A stretch of DNA of 64,000 nt from Amycolatopsis decaplanina DSM 44594 (GCF_000342005.1 NZ_AOHO01000084.1:28233-92232), one strand, 5' to 3'; counted from the stretch's first letter, positions 17,151 to 26,284 are shown. Numbers and translations are program-made. The notes: generated by a model from the sequence alone, not told the origin.

Positions 17151-17665
17151 CGAGCGGCCTCCCGCCGGAACCACTCCAGCGCACCGAGACGGCCGTCCGG
17201 CACGAACGCGCTCGAAGGATCGTCGAGCCATGAACGCAACTCGTCGAGCGTCAGCCATCGTCCTTCGGCGACTTCGGACGTCTGATGGACGAACGGACCG
17301 TCCCACCGTGCCTCGAAGGCGAAGTTGTGGCAACGGATCGTGCCTTCGTCGTAGACATGGGTGAAAAGCAGCCGTAGTTCCACTCCGTGAACACCCAGTT
17401 CTTCCGCCAGTTCCCGGCGCGCGCACTCCTCGGGGGTCTCGCCCGCCGCGACGACGCCGCCCGCCCAGCAGTCCCAAGTGGAGGGATAGACGTCCTTCGT
17501 GGGAGTGCGCAGGTGCACGTAGACGGACTTTCCATCACCCGAACGGACCAACACCACGCCGGCCGCGTGCCAGAGTCCTTCGGCGCGGACCCGGGAGCGC
17601 GTCGCCGCTCCCACCGCGGTTCCGTCGAGGTCATAGAGCGCAACGAGTTCGTCACTGCCTGACAT
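17147..17665 (-). CDS. Nudix hydrolase
   Basis: A 172-aa pyrophosphohydrolase with a complete Nudix box, GGVVAAGETPEECARRELAE followed by ELGV (Gx5Ex7REUxEExGU); the glutamates bind Mg2+. Length and the N-terminal LYDLDGTAVGAATRSRVRAE match the YfcD/IPP-isomerase-like subgroup of small Nudix enzymes. Substrate unknown. ATG 17665 is used because the longer frame crosses the divergent dop start. Confidence 0.85.
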   Translation of the reverse strand: MSGSDELVALYDLDGTAVGAATRSRVRAEGLWHAAGVVLVRSGDGKSVYVHLRTPTKDVYPSTWDCWAGGVVAAGETPEECARRELAEELGVHGVELRLLFTHVYDEGTIRCHNFAFEARWDGPFVHQTSEVAEGRWLTLDELRSWLDDPSSAFVPDGRLGALEWFRREAAR

Positions 17666-17695
17666 GGGGGGCATCGTCGCACGGCCCCGACCCCG

Positions 17696-17701
17696 TAGGG
17701 T
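17696..17701 (+). promoter_or_regulatory. -10 hexamer TAGGGT, leaderless start of dop
   Basis: TAGGGT is 7 nt upstream of the dop ATG at 17709, which lacks a Shine-Dalgarno sequence. Confidence 0.6.
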
Positions 17702-17708
17702 GGTGGGT

Positions 17709-19211
17709 ATGCGGCGGATCATGGGAACCGAAGTCGAGTACGGCATCGCGGTGCCGGGCGACGCGACGGCGAACCCGGTACTCACCTCGACCCAGGTCGT
17801 GCTGGCCTACGCGGCCGCGGCGGACATCCCGCGGGCTAGGCGGGCGCGGTGGGACTACGAGGTGGAATCACCCCTGCGCGACGCCCGCGGGTTCGACCTG
17901 ACCGGCCCGAGCGGACCAGGACACGACCCGGACGTCGAGGACCTCGGGGCGGCGAACGTGATCCTGACCAACGGGGCACGGCTGTACGTCGACCACGCCC
18001 ACCCGGAGTACTCGGCGCCCGAGGTGACGAACGCGCGTGACGCGGTCATCTGGGACAAGGCGGGCGAACGGGTCATGGAGGAGGCGGCGCGCAAGGCGGC
18101 CACCGTCCCGGGGCAGCCGCCGTTGCAGTTGTACAAGAACAACGTCGACGGCAAGGGCGCGAGCTACGGCACGCACGAGAACTACCTGATGCAGCGGTCG
18201 ACCCCGTTCACCGCGGTGATCGCCGGGCTGACGCCGTTCTTCGTGTCCCGTCAGGTGATCACGGGCTCGGGCCGCGTCGGTGTCGGGCAGCAGAGCGAGG
18301 AAGCGGGCTTCCAGCTCTCGCAGCGCTCCGACTACATCGAGGTCGAGGTCGGCCTGGAGACGACGCTCAAGCGCGGAATCATCAACACCCGCGACGAGCC
18401 GCACGCCGACGCGGACAAGTACCGCCGTCTGCACGTCATCATCGGCGACGCGAACCTGGCCGAGTACTCGACGTACCTCAAGGTCGGCACGACGGCGCTG
18501 GTGCTGGACCTGATCGAGGCGGGCATCCGGTTCGACGACCTGAAACTGGACGAACCGGTGCGGGCCGTGCACCAGATCAGCCACGATCCGACGCTGAAGG
18601 CGAAGGTGTCGCTGGCCAATGGGCGCAAGTACACCGGGCTGGACCTTCAGTTCGCCTACCACGAGATCGCGTCGGCGAACCTGGAGCGCACCGGCGCGGA
18701 CGAAGCCTCCAAGGAGGTCCTGCGGGTCTGGGGCGAGATCCTGGACGCACTGGCGCGGGATCCCCAGGAATGCGCGGACAGGCTGGACTGGCCCGCGAAG
18801 CTGCGATTGCTCGAGGGCTACCGCGCGCGGGACCAGCTGGCCTGGGGCGCGCCGCGGTTGCGGCTGGTCGACCTGCAGTACTCGGATGTCCGGCTGGACA
18901 AGGGCCTGTACAACAGGCTCGTCACCAGGGGTTCGATGAAGCGCCTGGTGACCGAGGAGGAGGTGCTGGAGGCGGTCACGACCCCGCCTTCGGACACCAG
19001 GGCCTATTTCCGGGGCCGCACGCTGGAGAAGTACGCCAACTCCATCGCCGCGGCGTCGTGGGATTCGGTCATCTTCGACGTCGGCAGGGAATCGCTGGTG
19101 CGGATCCCGACGTTGGAGCCGTTGCGGGGCACGAAGGCCCACGTGGGGAAGTTGCTGGACGACTCCGCGACCGCCGAGGAGCTGGTGGAGGCGCTCACCG
19201 GTTCGGACTAG
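17709..19211 (+). CDS. dop: Deamidase/depupylase of Pup
   Basis: A 500-aa carboxylate-amine-ligase-fold enzyme that removes Pup from substrates and, in species with Pup-Gln, deamidates it to Glu. The N-terminus MRRIMGTEVEYGIAVPGD carries the catalytic Glu of GTEVEYG. The Dop loop region (FDLTGPSGPGHDPDVED) absent from PafA, the ARLYVDHAHPEYSAPE block with the nucleophilic Asp, and INTRDEPHADADKYRRLHV are all present. Pup here already ends in Glu, so the essential activity is likely depupylation. It is followed by pup (97 nt). Confidence 0.96.
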   Translation: MRRIMGTEVEYGIAVPGDATANPVLTSTQVVLAYAAAADIPRARRARWDYEVESPLRDARGFDLTGPSGPGHDPDVEDLGAANVILTNGARLYVDHAHPEYSAPEVTNARDAVIWDKAGERVMEEAARKAATVPGQPPLQLYKNNVDGKGASYGTHENYLMQRSTPFTAVIAGLTPFFVSRQVITGSGRVGVGQQSEEAGFQLSQRSDYIEVEVGLETTLKRGIINTRDEPHADADKYRRLHVIIGDANLAEYSTYLKVGTTALVLDLIEAGIRFDDLKLDEPVRAVHQISHDPTLKAKVSLANGRKYTGLDLQFAYHEIASANLERTGADEASKEVLRVWGEILDALARDPQECADRLDWPAKLRLLEGYRARDQLAWGAPRLRLVDLQYSDVRLDKGLYNRLVTRGSMKRLVTEEEVLEAVTTPPSDTRAYFRGRTLEKYANSIAAASWDSVIFDVGRESLVRIPTLEPLRGTKAHVGKLLDDSATAEELVEALTGSD

Positions 19212-19273
19212 CGGGATTTCCTTTCATCGGGGTTAAGCGATCACGGATCCCACGGAATGTCGGGACCGCTGGG

Positions 19274-19279
19274 TAGGCT
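19274..19279 (+). promoter_or_regulatory. Possible pup -10, TAGGCT
   Basis: TAGGCT lies 29 nt before the pup ATG; this would give a short leader carrying the GGGAGG site at 19299-19304. No clear -35 is visible. Confidence 0.4.
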
Positions 19280-19308
19280 AAGGAACATCGGCCACACCGG
19301 GAGGCGAG

Positions 19309-19503
19309 ATGGCTCAGGAAAAGATCGAAAAGCACGGCGGAGGCGACTCGGACGAAGAGTTCGAGGGCGGCGGTCCGGCGGGCCAGGAGCGGCGCGAGAA
19401 ACTCGGTGAGGACGTCGACACGATCCTCGACGAGATCGACGACGTGCTCGAGGAGAACGCCGAGGACTTCGTCCGCGCGTACGTGCAAAAGGGCGGCGAG
19501 TAA
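19309..19503 (+). CDS. pup: Prokaryotic ubiquitin-like protein Pup, ending in GGE
   Basis: 64 aa, the same length as mycobacterial Pup. It is highly acidic and intrinsically disordered, with the ARC-binding helical stretch DVDTILDEIDDVLEEN and C-terminus AYVQKGGE. The last codon is GAG followed by TAA, so Glu64 is encoded directly and can be activated by PafA without deamidation. In M. tuberculosis the last residue is Gln. Lysines other than Lys61 are confined to the N-terminal third. It precedes prcB by 73 nt. Confidence 0.97.
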   Translation: MAQEKIEKHGGGDSDEEFEGGGPAGQERREKLGEDVDTILDEIDDVLEENAEDFVRAYVQKGGE

Positions 19504-19576
19504 CCCGTCTTCCGGCGGCCCGCGCGGCCGCCTGTGCGGAGCCGGCGGATCACACAGATTGGAACTTTGAGCACGT

Positions 19577-20413
19577 ATGGAACACACCTCGGTTAAGTCG
19601 GCGCTGCCCGCCGCGTACTTCTCGTCGGCGACCTCGTCGTTCTCGGACTTCCTTCGGGCGCAGGCGCCCGAGCTGCTCCCGGAGCGGCGGGTCGCGGCGG
19701 ACGCGGGCAGGCTGGACGCGCCGCACGGGACGACTATCGTCGCGGTCAAGTTCGCGGGCGGGGTGCTGATCGCCGGTGACCGGCGGGCGACGTCGGGCAA
19801 CCTGATCGCTTCTCGCGACATGGAGAAGGTCCACGTCACCGACGAGTACTCGGCGGTGGGCATCGCGGGCTCTGCCGGGCTTGCGATCGAGATGGTGCGG
19901 CTGTACGCGGTCGAACTGGCGCACTACGAGAAGATCGAGGGTGTCTCGCTCTCGCTCGACGGCAAGACGAACAAGCTCGCGGGGCTGGTGAAGTCCAATC
20001 TAGAGATGGCGATGGCGGGGCTGGCCGTGCTTCCGCTGTTCGTCGGGTACGACCTCGACGCCGAGGACGCGAAGCACGCGGGCCGGATCGTCTCGTACGA
20101 CGCGACGGGCGGGCGCTACGAGGAGAACGCGGGCTACCACGCCATCGGTTCGGGTTCGCTGTTCGCGAAGGGGTCGCTGAAGAAGCTGTACGACCCGGAC
20201 GCGGACGCCGAAGGCGCGATCCGGACGGCGGTCGAGGCGTTGTACGACGCGGCGGACGACGACACCGCGACCGGCGGGCCGGATCTGGTGCGCCGGATCT
20301 TCCCGACGATCGTGACGGTCACCGCGGAGCAGGGTGCGGTGGCGTTGCCGCTCGAGCAGACGACCGCGGTGGCCGAGGCGGTCGTGGCCGGACGCGCCGA
20401 GCGCGGGCGCTAG
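19577..20413 (+). CDS. prcB: Proteasome subunit beta
   Basis: A 278-aa catalytic 20S subunit. A 51-residue propeptide ends in DAPHG before Thr52 (GTTIVAVKF), the N-terminal nucleophile exposed by autocleavage. Catalytic-core residues in the GDRRATSGNLIA segment and the Ser/Gly-rich YHAIGSGSLFAKGSLKKLY segment are conserved. It is 53 nt upstream of prcA and surely in one operon. The rare-in-bacteria GTTIVAVK signature leaves little doubt. Confidence 0.97.
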   Translation: MEHTSVKSALPAAYFSSATSSFSDFLRAQAPELLPERRVAADAGRLDAPHGTTIVAVKFAGGVLIAGDRRATSGNLIASRDMEKVHVTDEYSAVGIAGSAGLAIEMVRLYAVELAHYEKIEGVSLSLDGKTNKLAGLVKSNLEMAMAGLAVLPLFVGYDLDAEDAKHAGRIVSYDATGGRYEENAGYHAIGSGSLFAKGSLKKLYDPDADAEGAIRTAVEALYDAADDDTATGGPDLVRRIFPTIVTVTAEQGAVALPLEQTTAVAEAVVAGRAERGR

Positions 20414-20465
20414 CCCTCCTCCCTGTTCCCTTTCCGATGAGAGCCCGAAAGAGCGGAGCACCACA

Positions 20466-21227
20466 GTGACGATGCCGTTGTACGCCTCTCCCGAGCAGCT
20501 GATGCGGGAGCGTTCCGAGATCGCGCGCAAGGGCATCGCGCGTGGCCGGAGCGTGGTCGTGCTCAAGTACCGCGGTGGCGTGCTGTTCGTGGCCGAGAAC
20601 CCCTCGGCGACGTTGCACAAGGTGTCGGAGATCTACGACCGGATCGGTTTCGCGGCCGTGGGCCGCTACAGCGAGTTCGAAAACCTCCGCGTCGCCGGTA
20701 TCCGGCACGCGGATCTGAAGGGTTACCAGTACGACCGGCGGGACGTCAGCGCGCGTGCGCTGGCGAACGCGTACGCCGCGACGCTGGGCAGCATCTTCAC
20801 CGAGCAGCTGAAGCCGTTCGAGGTGGAGGTCTGTGTCGCCGAGGTCGGCGCGACCGCCGCCGAGGACCAGCTGTACCGGTTGACCTACGACGGCTCGATC
20901 TTCGACGAGCCGGAGTTCGTCGTGATGGGCGGTCAGGCCGACACTCTCACCACGAAGCTGAAGGAGAGCTTCGAGCCGGACATGGAGCTGGGCGTGGCGC
21001 TGGGGGTCGCGGTAAAGGCGTTGCGCGACAACACCCCCACACCCACGAACGGCGACTCGGACCCGGTGAAGCTCGAGGTCGCCGTCCTGGAGCGGGAGCG
21101 GCGCGGCCGCAAGTTCCGCCGGGTCGCCGGTGCGGCGCTGGACGCGCTCCTGCCCGCCGAGCCGGAGGAGCCGAAGAAGGACGACGCCGAGGGCGACAAG
21201 CCCGACGGTGAGTCCAAGAAGGACTGA
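20466..21227 (+). CDS. prcA: Proteasome subunit alpha
   Basis: A 253-aa structural 20S subunit; its N-terminal MTMPLYASPEQLMRERSE forms the gated pore and the alpha ring that receives the ARC tail. YRGGVLFVAENPS, KVSEIYDRIGFAAVG and RRDVSARALANAYA match the family. The C-terminal ~40 residues are charged and disordered (PEEPKKDDAEGDKP). GTG 20466 or ATG 20472 may be used. A 28-bp hairpin follows the gene and closes the operon. Confidence 0.96.
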   Translation: MTMPLYASPEQLMRERSEIARKGIARGRSVVVLKYRGGVLFVAENPSATLHKVSEIYDRIGFAAVGRYSEFENLRVAGIRHADLKGYQYDRRDVSARALANAYAATLGSIFTEQLKPFEVEVCVAEVGATAAEDQLYRLTYDGSIFDEPEFVVMGGQADTLTTKLKESFEPDMELGVALGVAVKALRDNTPTPTNGDSDPVKLEVAVLERERRGRKFRRVAGAALDALLPAEPEEPKKDDAEGDKPDGESKKD

Positions 21228-21235
21228 ACCTCGGC

Positions 21236-21294
21236 AAGTACGTGAAGGCCCCCTTCCTTGCGCTAGGCGCAAGGAAGGGGGCCTTCACGTACTT
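21236..21294. terminator. Perfect 28-bp hairpin after prcA
   Basis: Arms 21236-21263 and 21267-21294 are exact inverse complements with a TAG loop. The stem contains GTGAAGGCCCCCTTCCTTG, close to the hairpin at 5345. It lies 8 nt past the prcA stop. Confidence 0.85.
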
Positions 21295-21323
21295 CAGGCG
21301 ATCTGAGCGGAACGTGGTGGGGC

Positions 21324-21367
21324 TCGTGAGTGGTGAGGACGGTTCTAACCGTCCTCACCACTCACGA
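21324..21367. repeat. Palindrome, GTGAGTGGTGAGGACGGTT family (copy C)
   Basis: Perfect 21-bp arms (21324-21344 and 21347-21367) around CT. Compared with copy A, paired positions changed together (TAAGG/CCTTA to TGAGG/CCTCA), a compensatory change suggesting selection or copying that preserves pairing. Confidence 0.85.
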
Positions 21368-21386
21368 CCCCGGTGACCTCACGACC

Positions 21387-22025
21387 TCAGGCAGGACCGG
21401 TGCCCCACCACTGGCTGCGGCCGCCGGCGATGAAGCTCCACAGCTGGAGCCGCGTGCCGTTGGTGGCCGAGTTGCCCTCCGCGGTCAGGTAGCGACCGCT
21501 GCTCGGGCTCTGGAAGCGGACGTAACCCTCGGGGTTGACGCTGCCGCCCCACCACTGGTTCTTGGCGCCGGGGATGAAGTCCCACAGCTGCACGATGGTG
21601 CCGTTCTGGTTCATGGTGTTGAGGTCCGCGTCCAGGTAGCGGCCGCTGGCCACGTTCTGGAAGCGGGTGTAGCCCTCGGGGTTGTCGGTGATGTAGAACG
21701 CCTGGTGGTCCGCGTCCATGTTGCAGTCCCAGACCTGCATCTTGGTGCCGTTGCGGTTGATGGTGCCCAGGTCGGCGTCCCAGCACTTGTTCGGGTCCAG
21801 GCCGGACGGGATGAGGAACATGTCCGCGTCGGCCACGCCGGCGGCCTGCGTGCGAGCGCCGGTCGAGGTGCGCTTGACCGGGATGAGCTTGATGCCGTGC
21901 ACGGTGACCGTCTTGAACCCGTCGCCGGCGGGCTTCGGGGCCGCGGTGGCGGCGGGTGCGGTGACCAGGGTCAGGACACCCGCGGCGGCGGCGATGATTC
22001 CCGCCAGACGCTTCATTTTCGTCAT
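21387..22025 (-). CDS. Secreted ricin-type beta-trefoil lectin
   Basis: 212 aa. Residues 1-29 are a signal peptide (basic MTKMKR, hydrophobic core, cleavage near ATA-AP). Residues ~65-210 form a beta-trefoil with QxW-type repeats (MQVWDCN, VQLWDF, LQLWSF) and GRYLDAD/GRYLTAE turns, which bind galactose-like sugars in related proteins. No catalytic domain is attached, so it may be a free lectin or an inhibitor/adhesin. GGGGAAAG precedes ATG 22025. Confidence 0.82.
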   Translation of the reverse strand: MTKMKRLAGIIAAAAGVLTLVTAPAATAAPKPAGDGFKTVTVHGIKLIPVKRTSTGARTQAAGVADADMFLIPSGLDPNKCWDADLGTINRNGTKMQVWDCNMDADHQAFYITDNPEGYTRFQNVASGRYLDADLNTMNQNGTIVQLWDFIPGAKNQWWGGSVNPEGYVRFQSPSSGRYLTAEGNSATNGTRLQLWSFIAGGRSQWWGTGPA

Positions 22026-22311
22026 TTCTTTCCCCTTTGTGGAAAGCGTTTTCTCCCAGTGAGGTGAAGGGGAACGACAGGAGGCGACAGGTCGCGACGA
22101 AACGCGGCCCGTAGGCCCAGCCGGTTAATCCCCCTCGTGGAAGGCTCCGCGTAAAACCCCCGAGAAACGGACCTTCTGCGAACATCATTCAGGTCTGAAC
22201 CACTGCCGTCGAGGAGATTTCCGGGAGCGGCAATAGGGCAGTTCAGCGATGTAACGGAATGGCCCGGCTCGCGATCACACGGCGACGACTTCGATCAAGG
22301 CGAGGACATCC

Positions 22312-23286
22312 GTGCGCATCGAGCTGACGTTGCAGGACCTGACGCGCGTCCGGCTCGCGCCCGAAGCCGATCCCTTGGCCGAGCTGGTTTCGAGTCTGCA
22401 GATCCTGCAACGGCGCGATGCGGGCTCGGCGTTGTTCAACCGGTGGCGGCATCGCGTCCGGCTCGGGTTGGCGGAGTCGGCTTCGGTGCTGCTGTGGTTG
22501 TGCCGCCCGTACGCGCCGATCCCGGCGTTCCTCGTGCCGGACGCGGACGAGAGCGGTTTGGAGGCTGGGCTCGCGGAGGTCGCCCGGACCGACTCGGTGG
22601 GTTTGAAATCGGCGTTGCGGGATTTCCCGGCGAACCGCGAATTGCCGGCTTGGGCGGCGGGGTTGCCGGACGGGGACACCGCCGGGCTGCCGAAGCTCGT
22701 CCAGGCGATGCAGGAGTATTTCGAACTGTCGCTGGCGCCGGGATGGGACCCGGCGCGCGCCCAGGTCGACGCGGACCGCGGAATGCGGGCGCAGCTGCTG
22801 CTGCACGACGGGGTGGACGCGGTGCTGACGAGCCTGCGGCCGCTGGTGCGCTGGTCGTCTCCGACGCTCCAGGTCGGCGACGGGATCGTCGGTTCCTGCG
22901 GCGCGGGCGGCGCCGGGCTGCTGATCTCGCCGACCTACTTCGCGGTGTGCCCGGTGATCGTTCCGGCGGCGGGGCGATCACCGGTTCGGTTGCTCTACCC
23001 ATCGGTGCGGCAGGCGGCCCCGTCGACCGGGTACGGCCGCGACGTGCGGAGATCGCCGGGCACCGCCCTCGCCGACCTGCTCGGGCCGACCCGGGCGGCG
23101 ACGTTGGCGGTCCTGGCGGTCGGCTGCAGCACGTCGGAGCTGGCCGCCAGGCTGGGCGTGACCCCGTCGGCGGCCAGCAAACACGCCGCCGTGTTGCGAC
23201 GCGCGGGGCTGATCACCACCGAACGCGACCGCAACGCCGTGCTGCACTCGCTGACGCCTCTGGGCAGCGCCCTGCTCGGCGCCTAG
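22312..23286 (+). CDS. ArsR/SmtB-type regulator with DUF5937-like N-terminal domain
   Basis: 324 aa. Residues 1-245 are the large N-terminal domain typical of a Streptomyces/Amycolatopsis regulator group (LVSSLQILQRRD..). Residues ~250-324 are a winged helix with the recognition segment STSELAARLGVTPSAASKHA and wing DRNAVLHSLTPLG. These have no metal-binding Cys pair, so the effector is unknown. The start is GTG 22312. It runs convergently to the PAP2 gene, only 7 nt apart. The 286 bp upstream, shared with the lectin gene, shows no further gene. Confidence 0.72.
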   Translation: MRIELTLQDLTRVRLAPEADPLAELVSSLQILQRRDAGSALFNRWRHRVRLGLAESASVLLWLCRPYAPIPAFLVPDADESGLEAGLAEVARTDSVGLKSALRDFPANRELPAWAAGLPDGDTAGLPKLVQAMQEYFELSLAPGWDPARAQVDADRGMRAQLLLHDGVDAVLTSLRPLVRWSSPTLQVGDGIVGSCGAGGAGLLISPTYFAVCPVIVPAAGRSPVRLLYPSVRQAAPSTGYGRDVRRSPGTALADLLGPTRAATLAVLAVGCSTSELAARLGVTPSAASKHAAVLRRAGLITTERDRNAVLHSLTPLGSALLGA

Positions 23287-23293
23287 CCATGTC

Positions 23294-24775
23294 CTAGAGC
23301 CGGTAGATGGTGAGCGCGCTGGGCCGCGACCGGAAGCGGAAGTCGTTGCCGAGCGGGCCGACCTCGCCGTCCGTGGCGACGCGGCGGTTGCCGTTGAGCA
23401 GCCGGACGTGCAGCTCCGGGACGTCGAGTTCCTGGTAGACGTGGCTGGCGTTGAGGCTGTTCGTGATGGTGGCGAGGATGAACCGCGCCCGCGAATACGG
23501 CACGTCGGCCCGCAGGTAGCGGACGTCGAGAAGGCCGGTGTCGAGTGCCGGGCGGCGTGAGGGCGCGAACCCCTTCGGCGAGTAGGTGCCGTTGCCGACG
23601 AACAGCAGCCAGATGCTGGTGTGTTTGCCGTTGAGGGTCACTTCCAGCGGCTTCGCGCGTCGCAGGGTTCGGGCGAGCGCGATGGCCGCGGACGGCCACT
23701 TCGGGTGCCGCTTCTGCAGCTTTTCCCGGATCCGGACCATTTCCGGGTAGCCGCCGAGGCTGGCGGTGTTGACGAAGTAGCGGTGGTCGTCACCGTCGTT
23801 GATCTTGACCTCGCCGAGGTCGACCCCGACGGCGTTGCCCGCTTCGGTGGCGGCGTCCGCGTCGGGCATCGAGCGCATGCCGACGTCGCGGGCGAAGTGG
23901 TTGAGGGTGCCCGCCGGGATGAGCGCGAGCGGCAGGTCGTGATCGGCCGCGACGGCGGCCACCGCGGCGACCGTCCCGTCCCCGCCGGCGACACCGAGCG
24001 CGCGCACGGTGTTGTCGCGGGCGGCGATCTCGTCGCAGAGCTGATCGCGCAGGTCCCGTTTCGCGTCCGGGTAGAGGATGGTGGCCTTGGGCCAGGCGAA
24101 GCGGGCTTCCTCGGTCGGATCCTGGCCGTCGATCCCCGAATGCGGGTTGACCAGGACGAGCATGTCTTCGCCGTCGCGCATCTCGGGCGCTTCGGCGGTG
24201 TGCGCGGTGCGGCCGGGGACGTCATCGTTCAGCGGCCACCAGTGCCGCGTCAGCAGGCCGGCGCCGATGCCGATGCCGATCCCCACGCCGACGTCACTGG
24301 GCCAGTGGACGCCGGTGTGGACCCGGGAATAGGCGACGGCGGCGGCCAGCGGCACGAGTGCGGCGCCGGTCTTGGGCGATTCCATCGCGACGGCGGTGAC
24401 GAAGGCGGCCGCCGACGCCGAGTGTCCGGACGGGAACGACGACGAGGTCGGCCGCCGGACGAGGCGCCGGTGCATCGGCACCTCTTCGGCCGCGGGGCGG
24501 CGTCGGGGGAACAGCGGCTTGCCGATCAGGTTCGCCGCCGCGCTCGCCCCGGCGATGGCGGCCACGCCACGGAGCGCGCCCCGGCGCGCCGGACCCTTCT
24601 TCGCCGCGAGCAGGACCGCGACACACCACCAAAGCTTGGATTTGTCCGCACTTTTCGAGAGTGACGTGATCACGTCGTCGGCCCTGGTCCTCGGCAAGGC
24701 CGCACTCCGTGCCATCAGCCGCCGATCGGTCCGCCCGACCTTGCGAAAAGGGCGCTTGAGCTGCTTTAACACGGG
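23294..24775 (-). CDS. PAP2 phosphatase-diacylglycerol kinase fusion
   Basis: 493 aa, bifunctional by sequence. Residues ~60-190 carry the PAP2 triad: KPLFPRRRP, the SFPSGHSAS block and SRVHTGVHWPSDV (catalytic His). Residues ~205-490 form a lipid-kinase domain with VAGGDGTVAAVAAV (nucleotide-binding GGDGT), IPAGTLNHFARDVG and the acidic DGEV. Such fusions could interconvert lipid phosphates at the membrane. GTG 24775 fits the family N-terminus and lies after GGAAGTGGGG; ATG 24802 is an alternative. It is a second GGDGT kinase in the window besides 34984. Confidence 0.85.
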   Translation of the reverse strand, partial: PVLKQLKRPFRKVGRTDRRLMARSAALPRTRADDVITSLSKSADKSKLWWCVAVLLAAKKGPARRGALRGVAAIAGASAAANLIGKPLFPRRRPAAEEVPMHRRLVRRPTSSSFPSGHSASAAAFVTAVAMESPKTGAALVPLAAAVAYSRVHTGVHWPSDVGVGIGIGIGAGLLTRHWWPLNDDVPGRTAHTAEAPEMRDGEDMLVLVNPHSGIDGQDPTEEARFAWPKATILYPDAKRDLRDQLCDEIAARDNTVRALGVAGGDGTVAAVAAVAADHDLPLALIPAGTLNHFARDVGMRSMPDADAATEAGNAVGVDLGEVKINDGDDHRYFVNTASLGGYPEMVRIREKLQKRHPKWPSAAIALARTLRRAKPLEVTLNGKHTSIWLLFVGNGTYSPKGFAPSRRPALDTGLLDVRYLRADVPYSRARFILATITNSLNASHVYQELDVPELHVRLLNGNRRVATDGEVGPLGNDFRFRSRPSALTIYRL

Positions 24776-24907
24776 TTCCCCACTTCCGGCCCAGGACGTC
24801 ATGCGCGTGATACCCGATCGGGATGTCCCGCACACCTTTCACCGAACGCAACGTACCGACCGCGTGTCGCCGCCCGAACGGCGCACCGTCAGCGGGTCCT
24901 CACCGCC

Positions 24908-24913
24908 TACTCT
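24908..24913 (+). promoter_or_regulatory. -10 hexamer TACTCT, leaderless start of pafA
   Basis: TACTCT lies 6 nt before the pafA ATG. pafA therefore appears to have its own promoter here, separate from prcA. Confidence 0.6.
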
Positions 24914-24919
24914 GGTGGG

Positions 24920-26278
24920 ATGCAGCGGCGGATCTTTGGCATCGAGACCGAGTTCGGGGTCACGTGCACCTTTCACGGGCAACGCAGGCTCTCCCCGGAC
25001 GAAGTGGCGCGTTACCTGTTTCGGCGTGTCGTGTCCTGGGGGCGTTCGTCGAACGTCTTCCTGTCGAACGGCTCGCGGCTCTACCTCGACGTGGGCTCCC
25101 ACCCGGAGTACGCGACGGCCGAATGCGACGACCTCGTCCAGCTCGTCACGCACGACAAGGCGGGGGAGCGGATCCTCGAGGACCTGCTGGTCGACGCGGA
25201 GCGGCGGCTGGCGGACGAGGGCATCGGCGGCGACATCTTCCTGTTCAAGAACAACACCGACTCGGCGGGCAACTCCTACGGCTGCCACGAGAACTACCTG
25301 GTGACCCGCGCCGGGGAGTTCTCCCGGATCGCCGACGTGCTGCTGCCGTTCCTGGTGACCCGGCAGCTGATCTGCGGCGCGGGCAAGGTGCTGCAGACGC
25401 CGCGCGGCGCGGTGTACTGCCTTTCCCAGCGGGCGGAACACATCTGGGAAGGGGTCTCCAGCGCCACCACACGCTCGCGGCCGATCATCAACACCCGCGA
25501 CGAGCCGCACGCCGACGCCGAACGCTACCGGCGCCTGCACGTGATCGTCGGTGACTCGAACATGGCCGAACCGACCACGATGCTCAAGGTCGGATCGGCG
25601 AACCTGGTGCTGGAGATGATCGAAGCGGGCGTCCAGTTCCGCGACTTCACCCTGGACAACCCCATAAGGGCCATCCGCGAGATCAGTCACGACCTCACCG
25701 GCCGCCGCCAGGTGCGGCTCGCCGGCGGTCGCGAGGCGTCCGCGCTGGACATCCAGCGCGAGTACCACGCCCGCGCCGTCCAGCACGTCAAGGAGACCGG
25801 TTCGTCGCCGCAGTCCGAGCGCGTCGTCGAACTGTGGGGACGGGCGCTGGAGGCGGTCGAGCAGCAGGACTTCAGCAAGATCGACACCGAGATCGACTGG
25901 GCGATCAAGCACCGGCTGGTCGAGCGTTACCGCAACAAGCACGACCTCGACCTGTCGAGCCCGCGGATCGCCCAGCTCGACCTGGCCTACCACGACATCC
26001 GGCGTGGCCGCGGCATCTTCGACCTGTTGCAGCGGAAGGGGCTCGTCCGGCGGGTCACCGACGACGGCGAGATCGAACTGGCCAAGGACACCCCGCCGCA
26101 GACCACGCGGGCGAAGCTGCGCGGTGACTTCATCGCCGCCGCGCAGGCCGCCGGGCGAGACTTCACCGTGGACTGGGTGCACCTCAAGCTGAACGACCAG
26201 GCGCAGCGGACCGTGCTGTGCAAGGACCCGTTCCGCTCGGTGGACGAACGCGTCGAAAGGCTCATCTCCTCGCTCTGA
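24920..26278 (+). CDS. pafA: Pup--protein ligase
   Basis: A 452-aa glutamine-synthetase-fold ligase, identical in length to the M. tuberculosis enzyme. It phosphorylates the Pup C-terminal Glu with ATP and forms an isopeptide with target lysines. Glu9 (GIETEFG) and catalytic Asp57 (SRLYLDVGSHPEYATAE) are in register with the characterised family. INTRDEPHADAERYRRLHV is shared with Dop. It lies 3.7 kb from prcA and 5 kb from pafB, separated by unrelated genes. Confidence 0.97.
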   Translation: MQRRIFGIETEFGVTCTFHGQRRLSPDEVARYLFRRVVSWGRSSNVFLSNGSRLYLDVGSHPEYATAECDDLVQLVTHDKAGERILEDLLVDAERRLADEGIGGDIFLFKNNTDSAGNSYGCHENYLVTRAGEFSRIADVLLPFLVTRQLICGAGKVLQTPRGAVYCLSQRAEHIWEGVSSATTRSRPIINTRDEPHADAERYRRLHVIVGDSNMAEPTTMLKVGSANLVLEMIEAGVQFRDFTLDNPIRAIREISHDLTGRRQVRLAGGREASALDIQREYHARAVQHVKETGSSPQSERVVELWGRALEAVEQQDFSKIDTEIDWAIKHRLVERYRNKHDLDLSSPRIAQLDLAYHDIRRGRGIFDLLQRKGLVRRVTDDGEIELAKDTPPQTTRAKLRGDFIAAAQAAGRDFTVDWVHLKLNDQAQRTVLCKDPFRSVDERVERLISSL

Positions 26279-26284
26279 ATTACT

